A stretch of DNA of 64,000 bases from Candidatus Obscuribacter phosphatis (lineage in GTDB: Bacteria; Cyanobacteriota; Vampirovibrionia; Obscuribacterales; Obscuribacteraceae). Under the pieces are notes generated by a model, which saw only the letters and a program-made list of their open reading frames with translations, did not search any database and had not been told where the DNA came from. Location: the NCBI GenBank assembly GCA_001899315.1, contig MOYA01000001.1, forward strand, positions 1,195,403-1,259,402. The letters are read 5' to 3'. This document shows positions 43,010-52,385 of the stretch, piece after piece; position 1 is the stretch's first letter, and each line of letters begins with the position of its first letter. The position numbers and the translations under genes were made by a program.

Positions 43010-44502
43010 TTTGACCCCAGCTCTATTTTGAGCTTTTCTACCAGAGCCGGGCCTACTTTGGTTATATCACCGGCGCCGACGGTCAAGACCAGGTCGCCTT
43101 CTTTTAGATGGGGCAGCAAATTGTCGGCTAGTTCGCCCACTTTGCCGTGCAGATAATGGGTATGACCGTTTGCTACTTCTTTGACAAAGATCTCTGAGCT
43201 GACACCATCTATGGCGCCGCCTCTGGCGATATAAATATCAGAAATAAAGGCTAGGTCTGCATCATCGAAGGCTACTAGAAATTCTTTCCAGAGGTCGCGC
43301 AGGCGGCCCGGTTGATGGGGCTGGAAGAGGCAGATGACGCGTCCTTTGCCTTGGCGCTCTTGTTTGATAAATTCGCGCGAAGCTTTCAGTAGGGCGGCTA
43401 CTTCGGTTGGGTGGTGTGCATAGTCGTCGACCACCAGGGTGCCTTTTACCTCGCCGATGCGCTGAAATCTGCGGTCGACACCTTTGAAGCCTGCGGCTGC
43501 TTGGCTGGCGGCGGCAAAATCGGCGCCCAGCTCTAAAGCAAGCGCGATGGCGGCGGTGATGTTATAGCGATTGTGGTCGCCCGGTACGCTTAAAGATAGG
43601 CGTCCAAGCTCTTTGTCGCCTTTGTAGAAAGCCATGTCAAAGCCCGAGAGGCTCTTGAAGCTGTAGTGGCAATCTTGAGTTTTGCCGTAGGTAATTAGTT
43701 TGGCTGACTGCTCTTTATTGCCGGCTAGGCGGTCCACCAGGGTCTTGATACCTTGATCGTCTTGGCAGACCAGTACAAACTTTGAAGTGTTGGCGACAAA
43801 ACGTTCCATGCAAGAGAGAATTTCTTCAAAGCCGCCAGGATAGTTTTCTAGGTGGTCGGGCTCGATATTTGTGATAACTGCTGCATAAGAATGCGACTTG
43901 ACGTGGGTGCCGTCAGACTCGTCCGATTCGGCCACGAAATAGCCACCATGGCCGGTGCGAGAGTTGGCGCCTATGTGTTCGAAAATGCCGCCTACGACGA
44001 TGCTCGGGTCAAGACCGCAGCCCATCATTACTTGACCGACCATGGCCGTGGTAGTGGTTTTGCCGTGGGTGCCGGTAATAGATATCAGTTTTTCGCGGCT
44101 GGCCAAATAGTTGAGCATGTCTGAACGGTGATAGACAGGCAGATTCTTTTCTTTAGCGGCTTCCAACTCGGGGTTGCCGCTCACGATTGCGGTTGAGACC
44201 ACCAGGGCGCCTGCGCCATCCATGTTTTTGCGTTCGTGCCCGATACAAATGCGGGCGCCTTTTGCTTTTAATTCTTCGGTGATGGGGCTGGCTTGCTTGT
44301 CAGAGCCTGAAACTTTATAGCCGCGCTCAAGCAAAATACGAGCTAGCGCAGACATGCCGATGCCGCCAATGCCGGCGAAGTGGATACTGCCATCGAGAGA
44401 CTTCAAGTCCATAGCCAGATTCTTTTTCTCCGCAACCAGATTTTGTTCTATAAGAGGTCCGGCGCTGGTTTTAGCTACGGTTTTGACGTTTGTTGTATCC
44501 AA
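43006..44502 (-). CDS. murC: UDP-N-acetylmuramate--L-alanine ligase
   Basis: 498 aa. HFAGIGGIGMSALARIL is the UDP-binding start (residue about 40, after an extra N-terminal stretch), followed by the ATP loop ISITGTHGKTTTTAMV, ITNIEPDHLENYPG, and the C-terminal VDDYAHHPTEV and FQPHQPGRLRDL motifs. It is the first gene of the coupled murC-murB-ddl unit. Confidence 0.97.
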   Translation of the reverse strand: MDTTNVKTVAKTSAGPLIEQNLVAEKKNLAMDLKSLDGSIHFAGIGGIGMSALARILLERGYKVSGSDKQASPITEELKAKGARICIGHERKNMDGAGALVVSTAIVSGNPELEAAKEKNLPVYHRSDMLNYLASREKLISITGTHGKTTTTAMVGQVMMGCGLDPSIVVGGIFEHIGANSRTGHGGYFVAESDESDGTHVKSHSYAAVITNIEPDHLENYPGGFEEILSCMERFVANTSKFVLVCQDDQGIKTLVDRLAGNKEQSAKLITYGKTQDCHYSFKSLSGFDMAFYKGDKELGRLSLSVPGDHNRYNITAAIALALELGADFAAASQAAAGFKGVDRRFQRIGEVKGTLVVDDYAHHPTEVAALLKASREFIKQERQGKGRVICLFQPHQPGRLRDLWKEFLVAFDDADLAFISDIYIARGGAIDGVSSEIFVKEVANGHTHYLHGKVGELADNLLPHLKEGDLVLTVGAGDITKVGPALVEKLKIELGSK

Positions 44503-44680
44503 TGCAGAGCCTCGCTTGTGGTCTAAAGATGTCAGCAGCAGCTGCCGGCCAGCTTCTTTTCTTGTCGTCTATACAGTCTGGTATCCAGTTTATATGCGAT
44601 TGCTCTACAAACGGCATAGAGCCTGGGTTCTGGCTGTTTTTCTCGACTTTTCTGTTCAAATATAACTGGTTGGACGCCAA

Positions 44681-44711
44681 AAAGAAACAGACGGATTGGC
44701 TCTCCGTCTGT
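44681..44711 (-). terminator. Terminator of rpsT
   Basis: Stem ACAGACGGA (44687-44695) / TCCGTCTGT (44703-44711), 7-base loop. Read on the minus strand it is followed by TTCTTTTT, as expected downstream of rpsT (ends 44737). Confidence 0.85.
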
Positions 44712-44736
44712 CTCTAAATATTATTTTGCCTGCTTC

Positions 44737-45009
44737 TTACTTCTTGGCGCTCGATTTTACAAGCTGACTAGCGAGACGGGCTTTGCGTCTTGCTGCAGTG
44801 TTTCTATGCAGAACGCCTTTAGAAACGGCTCTATCGATGACCGAGTAGGCTCTCTTGAGAGCTGCGGCTGTATCTTCGGCTTTACCCGAATCACAGGCGT
44901 CTTCTACGTTTGTGGTGGCGGTACGAATCTGGGATTTCCAGTTACGATTGCGCTCACGGTTACGCTCGGCGACTTCGACTCTTTTGATGGCTGACTTGAT
45001 GTTAGGCAC
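44737..45009 (-). CDS. rpsT: 30S ribosomal protein S20
   Basis: 90 aa from GTG 45009 (VPNIKSAIKRVEVAERNRER), preceded by GGAAG. It has the S20 pattern: basic N-terminus, KRAYSVIDRAVSKGVLHRNT and AARRKARLASQLVKSSAKK. A longer frame to 45051 is not needed. It is monocistronic with a terminator on each side. A GTG start is notable because rpsT often uses weak starts for autoregulation. Confidence 0.97.
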   Translation of the reverse strand: MPNIKSAIKRVEVAERNRERNRNWKSQIRTATTNVEDACDSGKAEDTAAALKRAYSVIDRAVSKGVLHRNTAARRKARLASQLVKSSAKK

Positions 45010-45127
45010 GACTTTCTTCCGCTCTGTTGTTAATTGACAAATCACAGTCATGTTAGCATATGCCCCGCCTATGCCTCAGAAACAGGCGCCCTAGTTTTTC
45101 AAGTGCTTAATAAACTCTGGTTAAAGT

Positions 45128-45155
45128 AAAGAGAGCCGCCTGGGCGGCTCTCTTT
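45128..45155 (-). terminator. Terminator downstream of the 45181 gene
   Basis: Perfect 13-bp stem AAAGAGAGCCGCC / GGCGGCTCTCTTT (45128-45140 with 45143-45155). The A/T ends let it work on both strands. It separates rpsT from the upstream gene. Confidence 0.9.
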
Positions 45156-45180
45156 GTAATGGTGTACTGGCTGCGTTCGC

Positions 45181-45609
45181 TTATTTTTCAAGCGAGCCGG
45201 TAATGGCTTGCTTCATGGCCTGCTTATGAGCTTCGGAAAAGCAACCGCCCTTCTTGGGATCGCCAAAGAAGTCGATGGCGTCTTCCAAATCTTTCTTGTA
45301 CATCTTTTTGTCGGCATCTGAGGCATTGCCAAGTTTCTGGCAACCTTCGCTGAGCTTGTTGGCCATGCCGCCCACAACCTTTTCCATTTGCTTGAAGGTC
45401 TCAGGATCGGCACTTTTGTCGTTTACCAGAACCTTATCACCGGCTTTGTCGCCGTTATCGACGATTTGAGCGGGTTTAAAATCTTCGGTGTTCTTAGTCG
45501 GAGCTTCAGGCTTAGCTTGTCCGATAAGACTCAGATCAGGATGCGGAGCCTCTGGAGCTTTCTGCGCATTGTTGTCAGCTTTATCGTTGATTTCGTGTGG
45601 ACCAGCCAT
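45181..45609 (-). CDS. Hypothetical hydrophilic protein
   Basis: 142 aa, no signal peptide. The first 60 residues are disordered (Asn, Pro, Lys, Asp-rich). The rest is helical: FKQMEKVVGGMANKLSEGCQ, KKMYKKDLEDAIDFFGDPKK with two Cys (EGCQK, GGCFSE). AAGGA is eight bases before the ATG. It stands alone with its own terminator. No family recognised. Confidence 0.7.
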   Translation of the reverse strand: MAGPHEINDKADNNAQKAPEAPHPDLSLIGQAKPEAPTKNTEDFKPAQIVDNGDKAGDKVLVNDKSADPETFKQMEKVVGGMANKLSEGCQKLGNASDADKKMYKKDLEDAIDFFGDPKKGGCFSEAHKQAMKQAITGSLEK

Positions 45610-45798
45610 GGTGCAATCCTTCGCCTTTAAGGAAATTCCTTAGAAATATGGGGAATTTGTATTTAGTAACTTGAATTAGGTGTGTATCACCTGTATTCAG
45701 ATTACCCAGCGTTAATGCGATCGTCAATGTGGTTTCTACGTAGTCGCATCTTTGCAAGCTGGAATCATACCACCAAACGGCACTTTCCCCTTTGCGAA

Positions 45799-47715
45799 TT
45801 AAGGTTGGGAAGCATATATATGGAAGCGGAAGCGAATCTGCACTTCTTCGCCCAGTTCGCTTGGCAAAGGCGGCAATTTTGCCTCTTTCAGGGTCTTAAG
45901 GGCAAGAGCATCGAGTCTGCTGTCTTTTGAAGACTCAAGCAATTCAATATCAAAGATTTGCCCGCCCCGGGCTATTGAGAACACGGCTGCGGGGTCGACC
46001 AGGCCGCTTTTGCTCTGGGCTTCTTTCACCAGGGGGTCGTTCTCGAATCTATCGGCAAGCAGGTCCATGACATGCTCTTGATAGTTGTCGGCGGTCAAAG
46101 GGGCAGGTTTTGGCACAGGCTTGGCTGCGGCATTAGGTTGAGGGCTATTGGGATGGTTATGGATAATAGGCTGGTTTATAGGTTGGCGGGTACCGGGTTG
46201 GTAACCGGCTTGGTTACCGGCTTGGTTACCGGCTTGGTTACCGACTTGGTTTATAGGTTGGTTACTAGAGGCGCTATTGGGGACTTTATCTAGGACTTTA
46301 TTGGAGACTTTATCTAAGCCTCTATCTAGGCTTGTATCTAGTCCATTATCGAGAACTTTACCGAGAACCTTATTTGTCGAGATATTGGCATGATTTGCTT
46401 CGGGGTTCTCTGTATCAGCGGCGGTATCAGCGGCGGCGTGCAGGTCTTTCAATATAGATGTGGGCTTGTGTGGTTTGCTCTCGGTCAAGATGTCGTTCAT
46501 TGTTTTGGGCTTGATCTTTGATTCTTCCGGCTTGATTGGTGCTTTGAAAGAGTCTGAAAGACCAATTGCCAGCTCTGGATGCTTTTCCAAAGAGTGACCG
46601 ATTTTGACATAGCGCGGGTCGAAGCCTTTGGGCTTGAGACCGAGGGTCTGCTTACCCAAATCGGGGTCGGCGCAACTTATATAGAAAGGTATCTGACCGG
46701 GGGCGCCCAAATTTTGCACGCAATACTGAGCCATGGCTTCGATCGGCATCAGCCCACCTGAGGCGCGTAAAAGTTCTATCAAAGAACTGGTGTAGAGCGT
46801 GGCGCCCTCGCTGCCCGGCACAACCTGAGAGTTTGCCAGATTTTGATCTTGGCATAAGATGATGCATCCGGTGTCGGCGGCTATTTTTTGCAAGCGCGAG
46901 GCGACTTCGTTTGCCCCTACTTTGTCGGCTTTGCTGGTGAGCGAATCGAGCACGACCACAATGTTTTGACACTGGGTGCGTCTCTTTATCTCTCTGACTG
47001 TGCCCAAGAGCGAGACTGCATGCCTTTCTATATCGCTGCTTGCGGTGGCGGGCGGCAAAAGATAGAGGTCGGTTGTGTGTTTGCTGGGGCTGACCCTGAG
47101 AGCTATATATAAGAGGATGAGATGGTTGGGTAGGGCTTTCTTTGAAAGCCAGTCACTGTGCAGGGCGGTGCCTAGATTGGCATTGGTCACTTTTGATTCG
47201 GTGATGAGCAAAATATGATCGGGGGTAAATCTTCCGGAGTTTGGGTCAATCATTATTTTGGTCAGATTGAGTATGTTCTGGGTGGCGCCGGGCACATCAC
47301 CTATGGCTTTGTCGGCATAGTCTGTGGCACCTATCAAGACAGCCCATTTGTCATGTATAGAAAGCGCTGCTTTCTTTTCGGCTGCCAGTGCCGGTGTTGA
47401 CAAAGTGAGCGTCAAAAGAGCATACAAATATGCCCCGAAAGCCACCCGGAAAAGACTGGGGCGAAAGCTGTTATAAGTAGCTCGGTGAGCTGCTTTGCGC
47501 AATGGGTGGTGAGGCGAAAACAGATCGCCGATAGACTGCTTTTTGTTTGTCGCCAGCCGCTGCGAATTGCTGAAAAGCCGCTGTGAAAGCCTTCTATATA
47601 TGTATGTCTTGATTGCTGGGACGAAGCACATATTTTTCACTTGGAGGCTAAAGGCAAAAAAATTGCAAGCGACAGGTTTTTCATATAGTACTGCCAGTAT
47701 ATGTCTTTCGCGCAT
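45799..47715 (-). CDS. Caspase-fold protein without catalytic dyad, TonB-C end
   Basis: Up to 638 aa. A signal-like helix ends at STPALAA (about residue 112), so it is likely secreted. Residues 120-350 follow the peptidase C14 (caspase) order: KWAVLIGATDYADKAIGDVP, GATQNILNLTKIM, a LILLYIALRVSP strand where SGHG with the catalytic His is expected, and VVVLDSLTSKA where DACHSG with the catalytic Cys is expected. Both active residues are absent. A low-complexity linker follows (NQAG repeats at 46189-46250, LDxGLDxxLD repeats). The last 60 residues are a TonB-C-like domain (FSIARGGQIFDIELLESSKD). The exact start is uncertain. Confidence 0.7.
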   Translation of the reverse strand: MRERHILAVLYEKPVACNFFAFSLQVKNMCFVPAIKTYIYRRLSQRLFSNSQRLATNKKQSIGDLFSPHHPLRKAAHRATYNSFRPSLFRVAFGAYLYALLTLTLSTPALAAEKKAALSIHDKWAVLIGATDYADKAIGDVPGATQNILNLTKIMIDPNSGRFTPDHILLITESKVTNANLGTALHSDWLSKKALPNHLILLYIALRVSPSKHTTDLYLLPPATASSDIERHAVSLLGTVREIKRRTQCQNIVVVLDSLTSKADKVGANEVASRLQKIAADTGCIILCQDQNLANSQVVPGSEGATLYTSSLIELLRASGGLMPIEAMAQYCVQNLGAPGQIPFYISCADPDLGKQTLGLKPKGFDPRYVKIGHSLEKHPELAIGLSDSFKAPIKPEESKIKPKTMNDILTESKPHKPTSILKDLHAAADTAADTENPEANHANISTNKVLGKVLDNGLDTSLDRGLDKVSNKVLDKVPNSASSNQPINQVGNQAGNQAGNQAGYQPGTRQPINQPIIHNHPNSPQPNAAAKPVPKPAPLTADNYQEHVMDLLADRFENDPLVKEAQSKSGLVDPAAVFSIARGGQIFDIELLESSKDSRLDALALKTLKEAKLPPLPSELGEEVQIRFRFHIYASQP

Positions 47716-48159
47716 CCACTGCTTTGTTTCAAATAGATATCTAAAGGTGGCGGATCTTATTAGTGCACATTTTGTCTGTTACTTGTTTTTGAGAAATTGT
47801 ACCTGCAAAGGGTAATTTGGCAGTGGTGCCTGCGGCTGAAAGTGGCTCAGTGAGCCAATGTTCTGTTGCAAGCTAGGTGCTTTTGGCTTAACCATGCGTG
47901 TTTCCTGACTATGAGAAAAATCAAGGCTTTTGCAAGAGATTAACTGCGGCAGTTGAGCAGGAAAAATTTTCCAGGCAAGTGTGCTTGCTTAAGTTTACGA
48001 ATTAAATTACACACAACTGTAGATAACCTGTAGAAAACTTTGCCTGACCAGTCTGATCTCCTTAAGCCAATTGAAAGATAAAATGCTCTAAGGTGCCAGA
48101 TGTGCAGCGTTTTAGACTACGCTCTGGTTTTTGACAAGCGGAAAGAGAGGGCTGTCAAG
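47716..48159. other. Intergenic region before rsmI
   Basis: About 440 bp. It contains the near-palindrome GGAAAAATTTTCC and, nearby, the small hairpin GCAAG-TGTG-CTTGC. No gene or RNA is supported. An AT-rich stretch at 48000-48080 probably holds the rsmI promoter. Confidence 0.4.
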
Positions 48160-49023
48160 GTGTCAGGGAAACTGTTCATAATCGCAACTCCAATCGGTAA
48201 TCTTTCCGATATATCGACTCGGATGGAAAGCTCTCTAAAAGAATGCGATTTGCTATTTGTTGAAGATACAAGAGTGAGTATCAAGCTGCTCAATCATCTA
48301 TCTCTTTCTATTCCGATGCTCAGTTGCCATAAACACAATGAGCGAGAGCGTCTCAAGGCTCTTGAAAAAGTGGCTGCCGAGGGGCGCAATGCCGGGCTCA
48401 TGTCCGATGCCGGTATGCCCTTGATAAGCGATCCCGGTGATCCCTTGGTGCGCAGAGCAATAGAGCTTGGCATGACCGTGATTCCGGTGGCTGGTCCCTG
48501 CGCTTTTGTAATGGCTCTGGTTGGGTCAGGTTTTGACTTATCGAGCTTTGTCTTTGAAGGCTTTTTGCCTGACGGCAATGCCCCTCTGCGACAGAAGCTG
48601 AATCAATTGAAAGGCGAGCGCCGCACCCTGGCTTTCTATGTATCGCCGCATAAGCTCAAGCATACTCTTGAGATGATGCGCGAAGTAATCGGCAATCGCC
48701 GCGCCTGTCTGGCCCGCGAACTGACCAAATTTTACGAAGAGTTTTTGCGCGGCGACCTCAGTCGCCTGATTGAAATATGCGACGAGCGCGAACTGAAAGG
48801 TGAGATGGTGCTCGTCTTGGAAGGCGACTCGGCGGTTGAGAAAGATATGAGCGAATGGCTGAGTACGCCAAGTTTGCATGACGAAGTGATGGATCATGTG
48901 CGAGGCGGTCTCAGTCAAGGTTTGAAACTTTCAAAAGCCTGTCAATTAACTGCTCAATATTTTTCTATAGTCAAAGCAGATATATACAAAGAAGCAGTGC
49001 GTCTCTTTCGCGATCAAGTCTGA
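48160..49023 (+). CDS. rsmI: 16S rRNA 2'-O-ribose methyltransferase RsmI
   Basis: 287 aa from GTG 48160, with GAGAGG nine bases upstream (a longer frame to 48100 lacks conserved residues). SAM-dependent methylation of 16S rRNA C1402. Motifs: LFIIATPIGNLSDIS, FVEDTRVSIKLL, LMSDAGMPLISDPGDPLV, VIPVAGPCAFVMALVGSGF and FVFEGFLP. A C-terminal helical extension (ACQLTAQYFSIVKADIYKEA) fits the family. Confidence 0.96.
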   Translation: MSGKLFIIATPIGNLSDISTRMESSLKECDLLFVEDTRVSIKLLNHLSLSIPMLSCHKHNERERLKALEKVAAEGRNAGLMSDAGMPLISDPGDPLVRRAIELGMTVIPVAGPCAFVMALVGSGFDLSSFVFEGFLPDGNAPLRQKLNQLKGERRTLAFYVSPHKLKHTLEMMREVIGNRRACLARELTKFYEEFLRGDLSRLIEICDERELKGEMVLVLEGDSAVEKDMSEWLSTPSLHDEVMDHVRGGLSQGLKLSKACQLTAQYFSIVKADIYKEAVRLFRDQV

Positions 49024-49127
49024 GCGGCGCTGCAGGTGATACCATATGATTTTGCCGGAAAAGAACCGATAAACACTTTGTATATAAGTTTATTGGTCTC
49101 AAATAGTCGGGAGGCAGTTAGGCGGAA

Positions 49128-49985
49128 TTGGCTGATTTAGCGCACGGAGCTGGTGTTGCCGGCGGTTCGATTTCTTATTTAGAGGCGGCGGTGCTGGGTG
49201 TTGTGCAAGGGCTGACTGAGTTTTTGCCGATAAGCTCAACGGCGCACCTGCGGGTGGTGCCGGCCTTGCTGCATTGGCCTGATCTCGGGGTGGCTTTTTC
49301 GGCTGTTATTCAGCTTGGTTCTTTGGTGGCTGTGCTGGCTTATTTCTTTCAAGACTTGGTGAGAATTGCCGGCGGCACAATCAAGGCTCTCAAAAACAAA
49401 GACTTTAGCGGTCCGGAAGTGCGTCTAGCCGGTGCCATTATTATTGGTACCATTCCCGTTGTCGTGCTTGGTCTTATTTTGAAGCCCTTTATGGAGCAGT
49501 TGCGATCGCTTTATGTTATCGGCGGCGCTGCTATTTTTATGGGTTTGTTCTTGCTTTATGCCGAAAAGAAAGCGAAACATATTAAAAGTATCGAACAGAT
49601 GGGTGCCAAGGACGGTCTGATCGTCGGCATTGGACAAGCTATGGCTCTTGTGCCCGGTTGTTCGCGCAGTGGCTCGACTTTGACTTTTGCTATGTTGCTT
49701 GGTTTAAACAGAGCCGATGCGGCGCGCTTTAGTTTTTTGCTTGGTATACCGGCAATCTTTGCCTCGGGCATGCTTGAGCTGAAAGAAATGCTGGACGCCG
49801 GACTATCGGGCGAAAGTATGGGCGCTTTAGCGGTTGGTCTTTTTACTAGTTTGATTGTCAGCTATTTGTCTATTGCCTGGCTAATCAAGTTTTTGCAGAA
49901 TAGCAATACTTATGTGTTTGTCGGCTATCGTCTTTTGTTTGGCGCCATAACTATATTTTTGGCGGCAAGCAAATTGATTGAATAG
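49128..49985 (+). CDS. uppP: Undecaprenyl-diphosphate phosphatase
   Basis: 285 aa, starts at TTG; GGGAGG and GGCGG lie upstream. Polytopic membrane enzyme recycling the C55 lipid carrier for the cell wall. Signature motifs: LGVVQGLTEFLPISSTAHLR (first catalytic region) and LVPGCSRSGSTLTFAMLLGL (second). Its 3' end overlaps the convergent gene at 49951 by 35 bp. Confidence 0.96.
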   Translation: MADLAHGAGVAGGSISYLEAAVLGVVQGLTEFLPISSTAHLRVVPALLHWPDLGVAFSAVIQLGSLVAVLAYFFQDLVRIAGGTIKALKNKDFSGPEVRLAGAIIIGTIPVVVLGLILKPFMEQLRSLYVIGGAAIFMGLFLLYAEKKAKHIKSIEQMGAKDGLIVGIGQAMALVPGCSRSGSTLTFAMLLGLNRADAARFSFLLGIPAIFASGMLELKEMLDAGLSGESMGALAVGLFTSLIVSYLSIAWLIKFLQNSNTYVFVGYRLLFGAITIFLAASKLIE

Positions 49986-50904
49986 ATTGGCTTGAGGCTT
50001 TGCCGCCTGCTTTTGCCTTAAAAGTTATGGTGTTGGCCTCGGGGTCGACCTTAAAGTTGTACTGACCGACAAAGGGCTGCCCAAGGATAGGTTCGTCGTG
50101 GCTTTTTTCAAGCACCATCATTTCGTAGTCTTTTAGGGTGATACTGCCGATGGTGAGGTTGACCTTAACCAACCAGTACTTAACGTCTGAGCCGCCTATT
50201 ACCGGCGTGAAGTCTACATATTTACCGGTCGGTGCCGGCAGCCCGAGGGCGCGCAACTGGTCGATGCTAATGGTGCTATGAGCTTCCGGCTCGAAAATCA
50301 TTTCGAGGGGGCGACCCTGCATCTTGGTTTCGATCTTGATATTGCGAGCGCCTCTAATAAAGCGTACCTTGGTCTCGGCATTGCCATCTTTCTCGCTTTT
50401 GAAATAGCGAGGGGTTTGTTTCTCTAGATGGGGCAGGCGGGCCAGGGCTGCTTCGGCATAGACTTTGTCTTGGGCGTCGCCCCATTGCATAGCCTGGCTG
50501 TAATATCTTTGTGCTTTCTCAGGCTCTTTCAGTTTTTCAAGACAATAGCCGAGATTGACCAGCACACGACCATCTTGCGGATGTCGTCTGATATGGCGGT
50601 CGAGAAAATAAACAGCATCGCGATATTTGCCGCCTTTGATGCAGGCGCGGGCGTGTTTTCGCTCTGCGCTTTCGAAAGTCATGGGGCGATCGCCGATTTC
50701 TTCAGGCTGATTATTAGAAGAGGTTGGCTGATCGGATGCGCGCTCACTCTTAGAAGAAGTCTGGCTATCGGAAGCGGGCTGGCTGCGTGCCGGCGGTGTT
50801 GCCGCAGTGAAGACGGCGGCGAGCGCTAAATTTAGTGAAAGAGAAATCCAAAGAGAGAGCGAAGGAGGCAATATAGATGTACAAAAATAGCTTTGTCTTT
50901 TCAT
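49951..50904 (-). CDS. TPR plus retropepsin-like protein with a lost catalytic motif
   Basis: 317 aa. Signal-like N-terminus (residues 15-37), a Ser/Gln/Pro linker, and one or two TPRs (KYRDAVYFLDRHIRRHPQDG, RVLVNLGYCLEKLKEPEKAQ). A C-terminal retropepsin-like domain has the family frame GRPLEMIFEPEAHSTISIDQ and ILGQPFVGQYNFKVDPE, but the position of the active DTG is EPE. It is a paralogue of the next gene (51008-52252), where DTG is intact. It therefore probably acts as a binding or regulatory partner rather than a protease. Confidence 0.75.
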   Translation of the reverse strand: MKRQSYFCTSILPPSLSLWISLSLNLALAAVFTAATPPARSQPASDSQTSSKSERASDQPTSSNNQPEEIGDRPMTFESAERKHARACIKGGKYRDAVYFLDRHIRRHPQDGRVLVNLGYCLEKLKEPEKAQRYYSQAMQWGDAQDKVYAEAALARLPHLEKQTPRYFKSEKDGNAETKVRFIRGARNIKIETKMQGRPLEMIFEPEAHSTISIDQLRALGLPAPTGKYVDFTPVIGGSDVKYWLVKVNLTIGSITLKDYEMMVLEKSHDEPILGQPFVGQYNFKVDPEANTITFKAKAGGKASSQSIQSICLPPKI

Positions 50905-51007
50905 AAGTCTGACTTTTGCCGTCTCATAAGCGATTTTAGCGAGCGTCTTAAATTAGAGTTCTTGATTGGCGTTCTGAATCTTTAAAGTATTTATTTGGCG
51001 TTTTTAT

Positions 51008-52252
51008 TTAGCGTCTTACAAAATGAATCTGTTTGTTGTCCATGTCGATTGTGTATTGATAGTTTTTCCAGAAAGGTTCGCCCAAGAGCGGCAAGGTCCC
51101 GTCATGACCTTCGTCGTTGACGGCGCATTCGACATTCGATTGATCGATCGGACCAAGTTTGACGCGGTTGATTGGAAAAATGCGCACCCGCCCTCTGCCT
51201 GAGACACCTTGGGTGTAGCCGACGGCGGCATCTTCGGGCACTCTCAGTCCATATTTTTCTGCCTGTTCTTGGCTGTGAAATTTTATTGCTGAGGCTGAGT
51301 TGCCTGTGTCGAACATGACTTTGCCTGGGCGTCCGTTTATTTCTACGGTAACCACTATGCGGTTGCCGTGCTTGATAAATTCGAAGGGCACACTGTATGC
51401 ATTGCGATCTTTGCCCTGGGCGAGCCCTTTTTGCCGAAAGAATATGCTGCCGCCGCCCTGGTCGATTGTATAGTCGAATTGCTTAAAGAAAGTCTGTCCA
51501 AATAGAGGCGGCGAGCTATTGCTCTCAAGCACGCAGAGATCCATTTCTTTCTCGACCGGTCCAAGCTTGACCTTGGTTTTCATGTCCCAAAAGTTTATCA
51601 AGCTGGCATTGGCGGCCCCGCCTGTCACACCATCGGGTTTGCCGCTCGGCGGTCTCAACCCGATCGCTTCTAATTGATCTTTGCCGATAGTTATGCCCGG
51701 TGCACCTGTGTCGAAGACCATGTCTACAGGTCTGCCGTCCAGGGTCGGGGTGACCATGATTGAACCGTGTTCTTTGCGGCACCTGACGGTAAATTCTTTC
51801 GGATAGCGTGGGTCAAACTTGGGGGTGCTATCTTCTTGCGAGGCGGCGGCACCAGGGGTGGTTCCTTTGCCTTCGCCCTTCTGCCCTGCGGTGGCAGCAC
51901 CACTATTGGTGCCGGTTGAAAGACTGGTCGCGACACTGCTTGGGTCGACCTTCAAGAGAATCGATTTGGCATAGCCGCCCAGTTGTCCGTTCGGTTGAAG
52001 ATTGTAGACAGCCTTGTAATAGCGCTTGGCTGCCGACATATTGCCGGTTTGCTGGCTAGCCATGGCGGCATAGTAGCTGGCGTAAGCATCTTGGGGATTG
52101 CTCTTAATTACTTCTTCAAAGAGCACCAGGGACTCTTTGAACTGTTTGTTGTTATAGAGTTTGATTGCCTCTTGCAATTTAGTATCGGCAGCAAAGCCTG
52201 GCGAGCAAGCGATGAAAGAGAACAGCAAGAAGCAAATCAAAATCAGACGCAT
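51008..52252 (-). CDS. TPR plus double retropepsin-like aspartic protease
   Basis: 414 aa with a signal peptide (residues 1-21; FIACSPGFAA could be a lipobox, Cys16). A TPR-like part (residues 25-100) and a Gly/Thr/Ala linker follow. Two retropepsin-like domains come next: GRPVDMVFDTGAPGITIGKD (about 180) and GRPGKVMFDTGNSASAIKF (about 315), each with a DTG site, plus ALFGQTFFKQFDYTIDQ-like and LLGEPFWKNYQYTIDMD flaps. Two domains in one chain could form the pseudo-dimeric active site. It is a periplasmic protease by inference; the partner is the DTG-less paralogue downstream. Confidence 0.8.
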   Translation of the reverse strand: MRLILICFLLFSFIACSPGFAADTKLQEAIKLYNNKQFKESLVLFEEVIKSNPQDAYASYYAAMASQQTGNMSAAKRYYKAVYNLQPNGQLGGYAKSILLKVDPSSVATSLSTGTNSGAATAGQKGEGKGTTPGAAASQEDSTPKFDPRYPKEFTVRCRKEHGSIMVTPTLDGRPVDMVFDTGAPGITIGKDQLEAIGLRPPSGKPDGVTGGAANASLINFWDMKTKVKLGPVEKEMDLCVLESNSSPPLFGQTFFKQFDYTIDQGGGSIFFRQKGLAQGKDRNAYSVPFEFIKHGNRIVVTVEINGRPGKVMFDTGNSASAIKFHSQEQAEKYGLRVPEDAAVGYTQGVSGRGRVRIFPINRVKLGPIDQSNVECAVNDEGHDGTLPLLGEPFWKNYQYTIDMDNKQIHFVRR

Positions 52253-52350
52253 AAAGATCCAGTTAACTGCCGAGAAAATTTTCGAGAATATTTACCAGAA
52301 GACTTACGAGAAGACTTATAAGAAAATCAATTTGATACCAGAATATAGAG

Positions 52351-52378
52351 AAGAGCCCGGGTCTACCGGGCTCTTTTG
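52351..52378. terminator. Hairpin terminator between MCM and the aspartic protease
   Basis: AAGAGCCCGG (52351-52360) / CCGGGCTCTT (52366-52375) with a 5-base loop. The plus-strand tail is TTTTGTTT, the minus-strand tail is only moderately T-rich. It lies just after the mutase stop (52386, minus strand). Confidence 0.8.
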
Positions 52379-52385
52379 TTTCACT

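Noticed and set aside
46072-46293. Plus-strand Val/Leu/Gly repeat frame
   Set aside because: It is the antisense of the NQAG-coding repeat in the caspase-fold protein.
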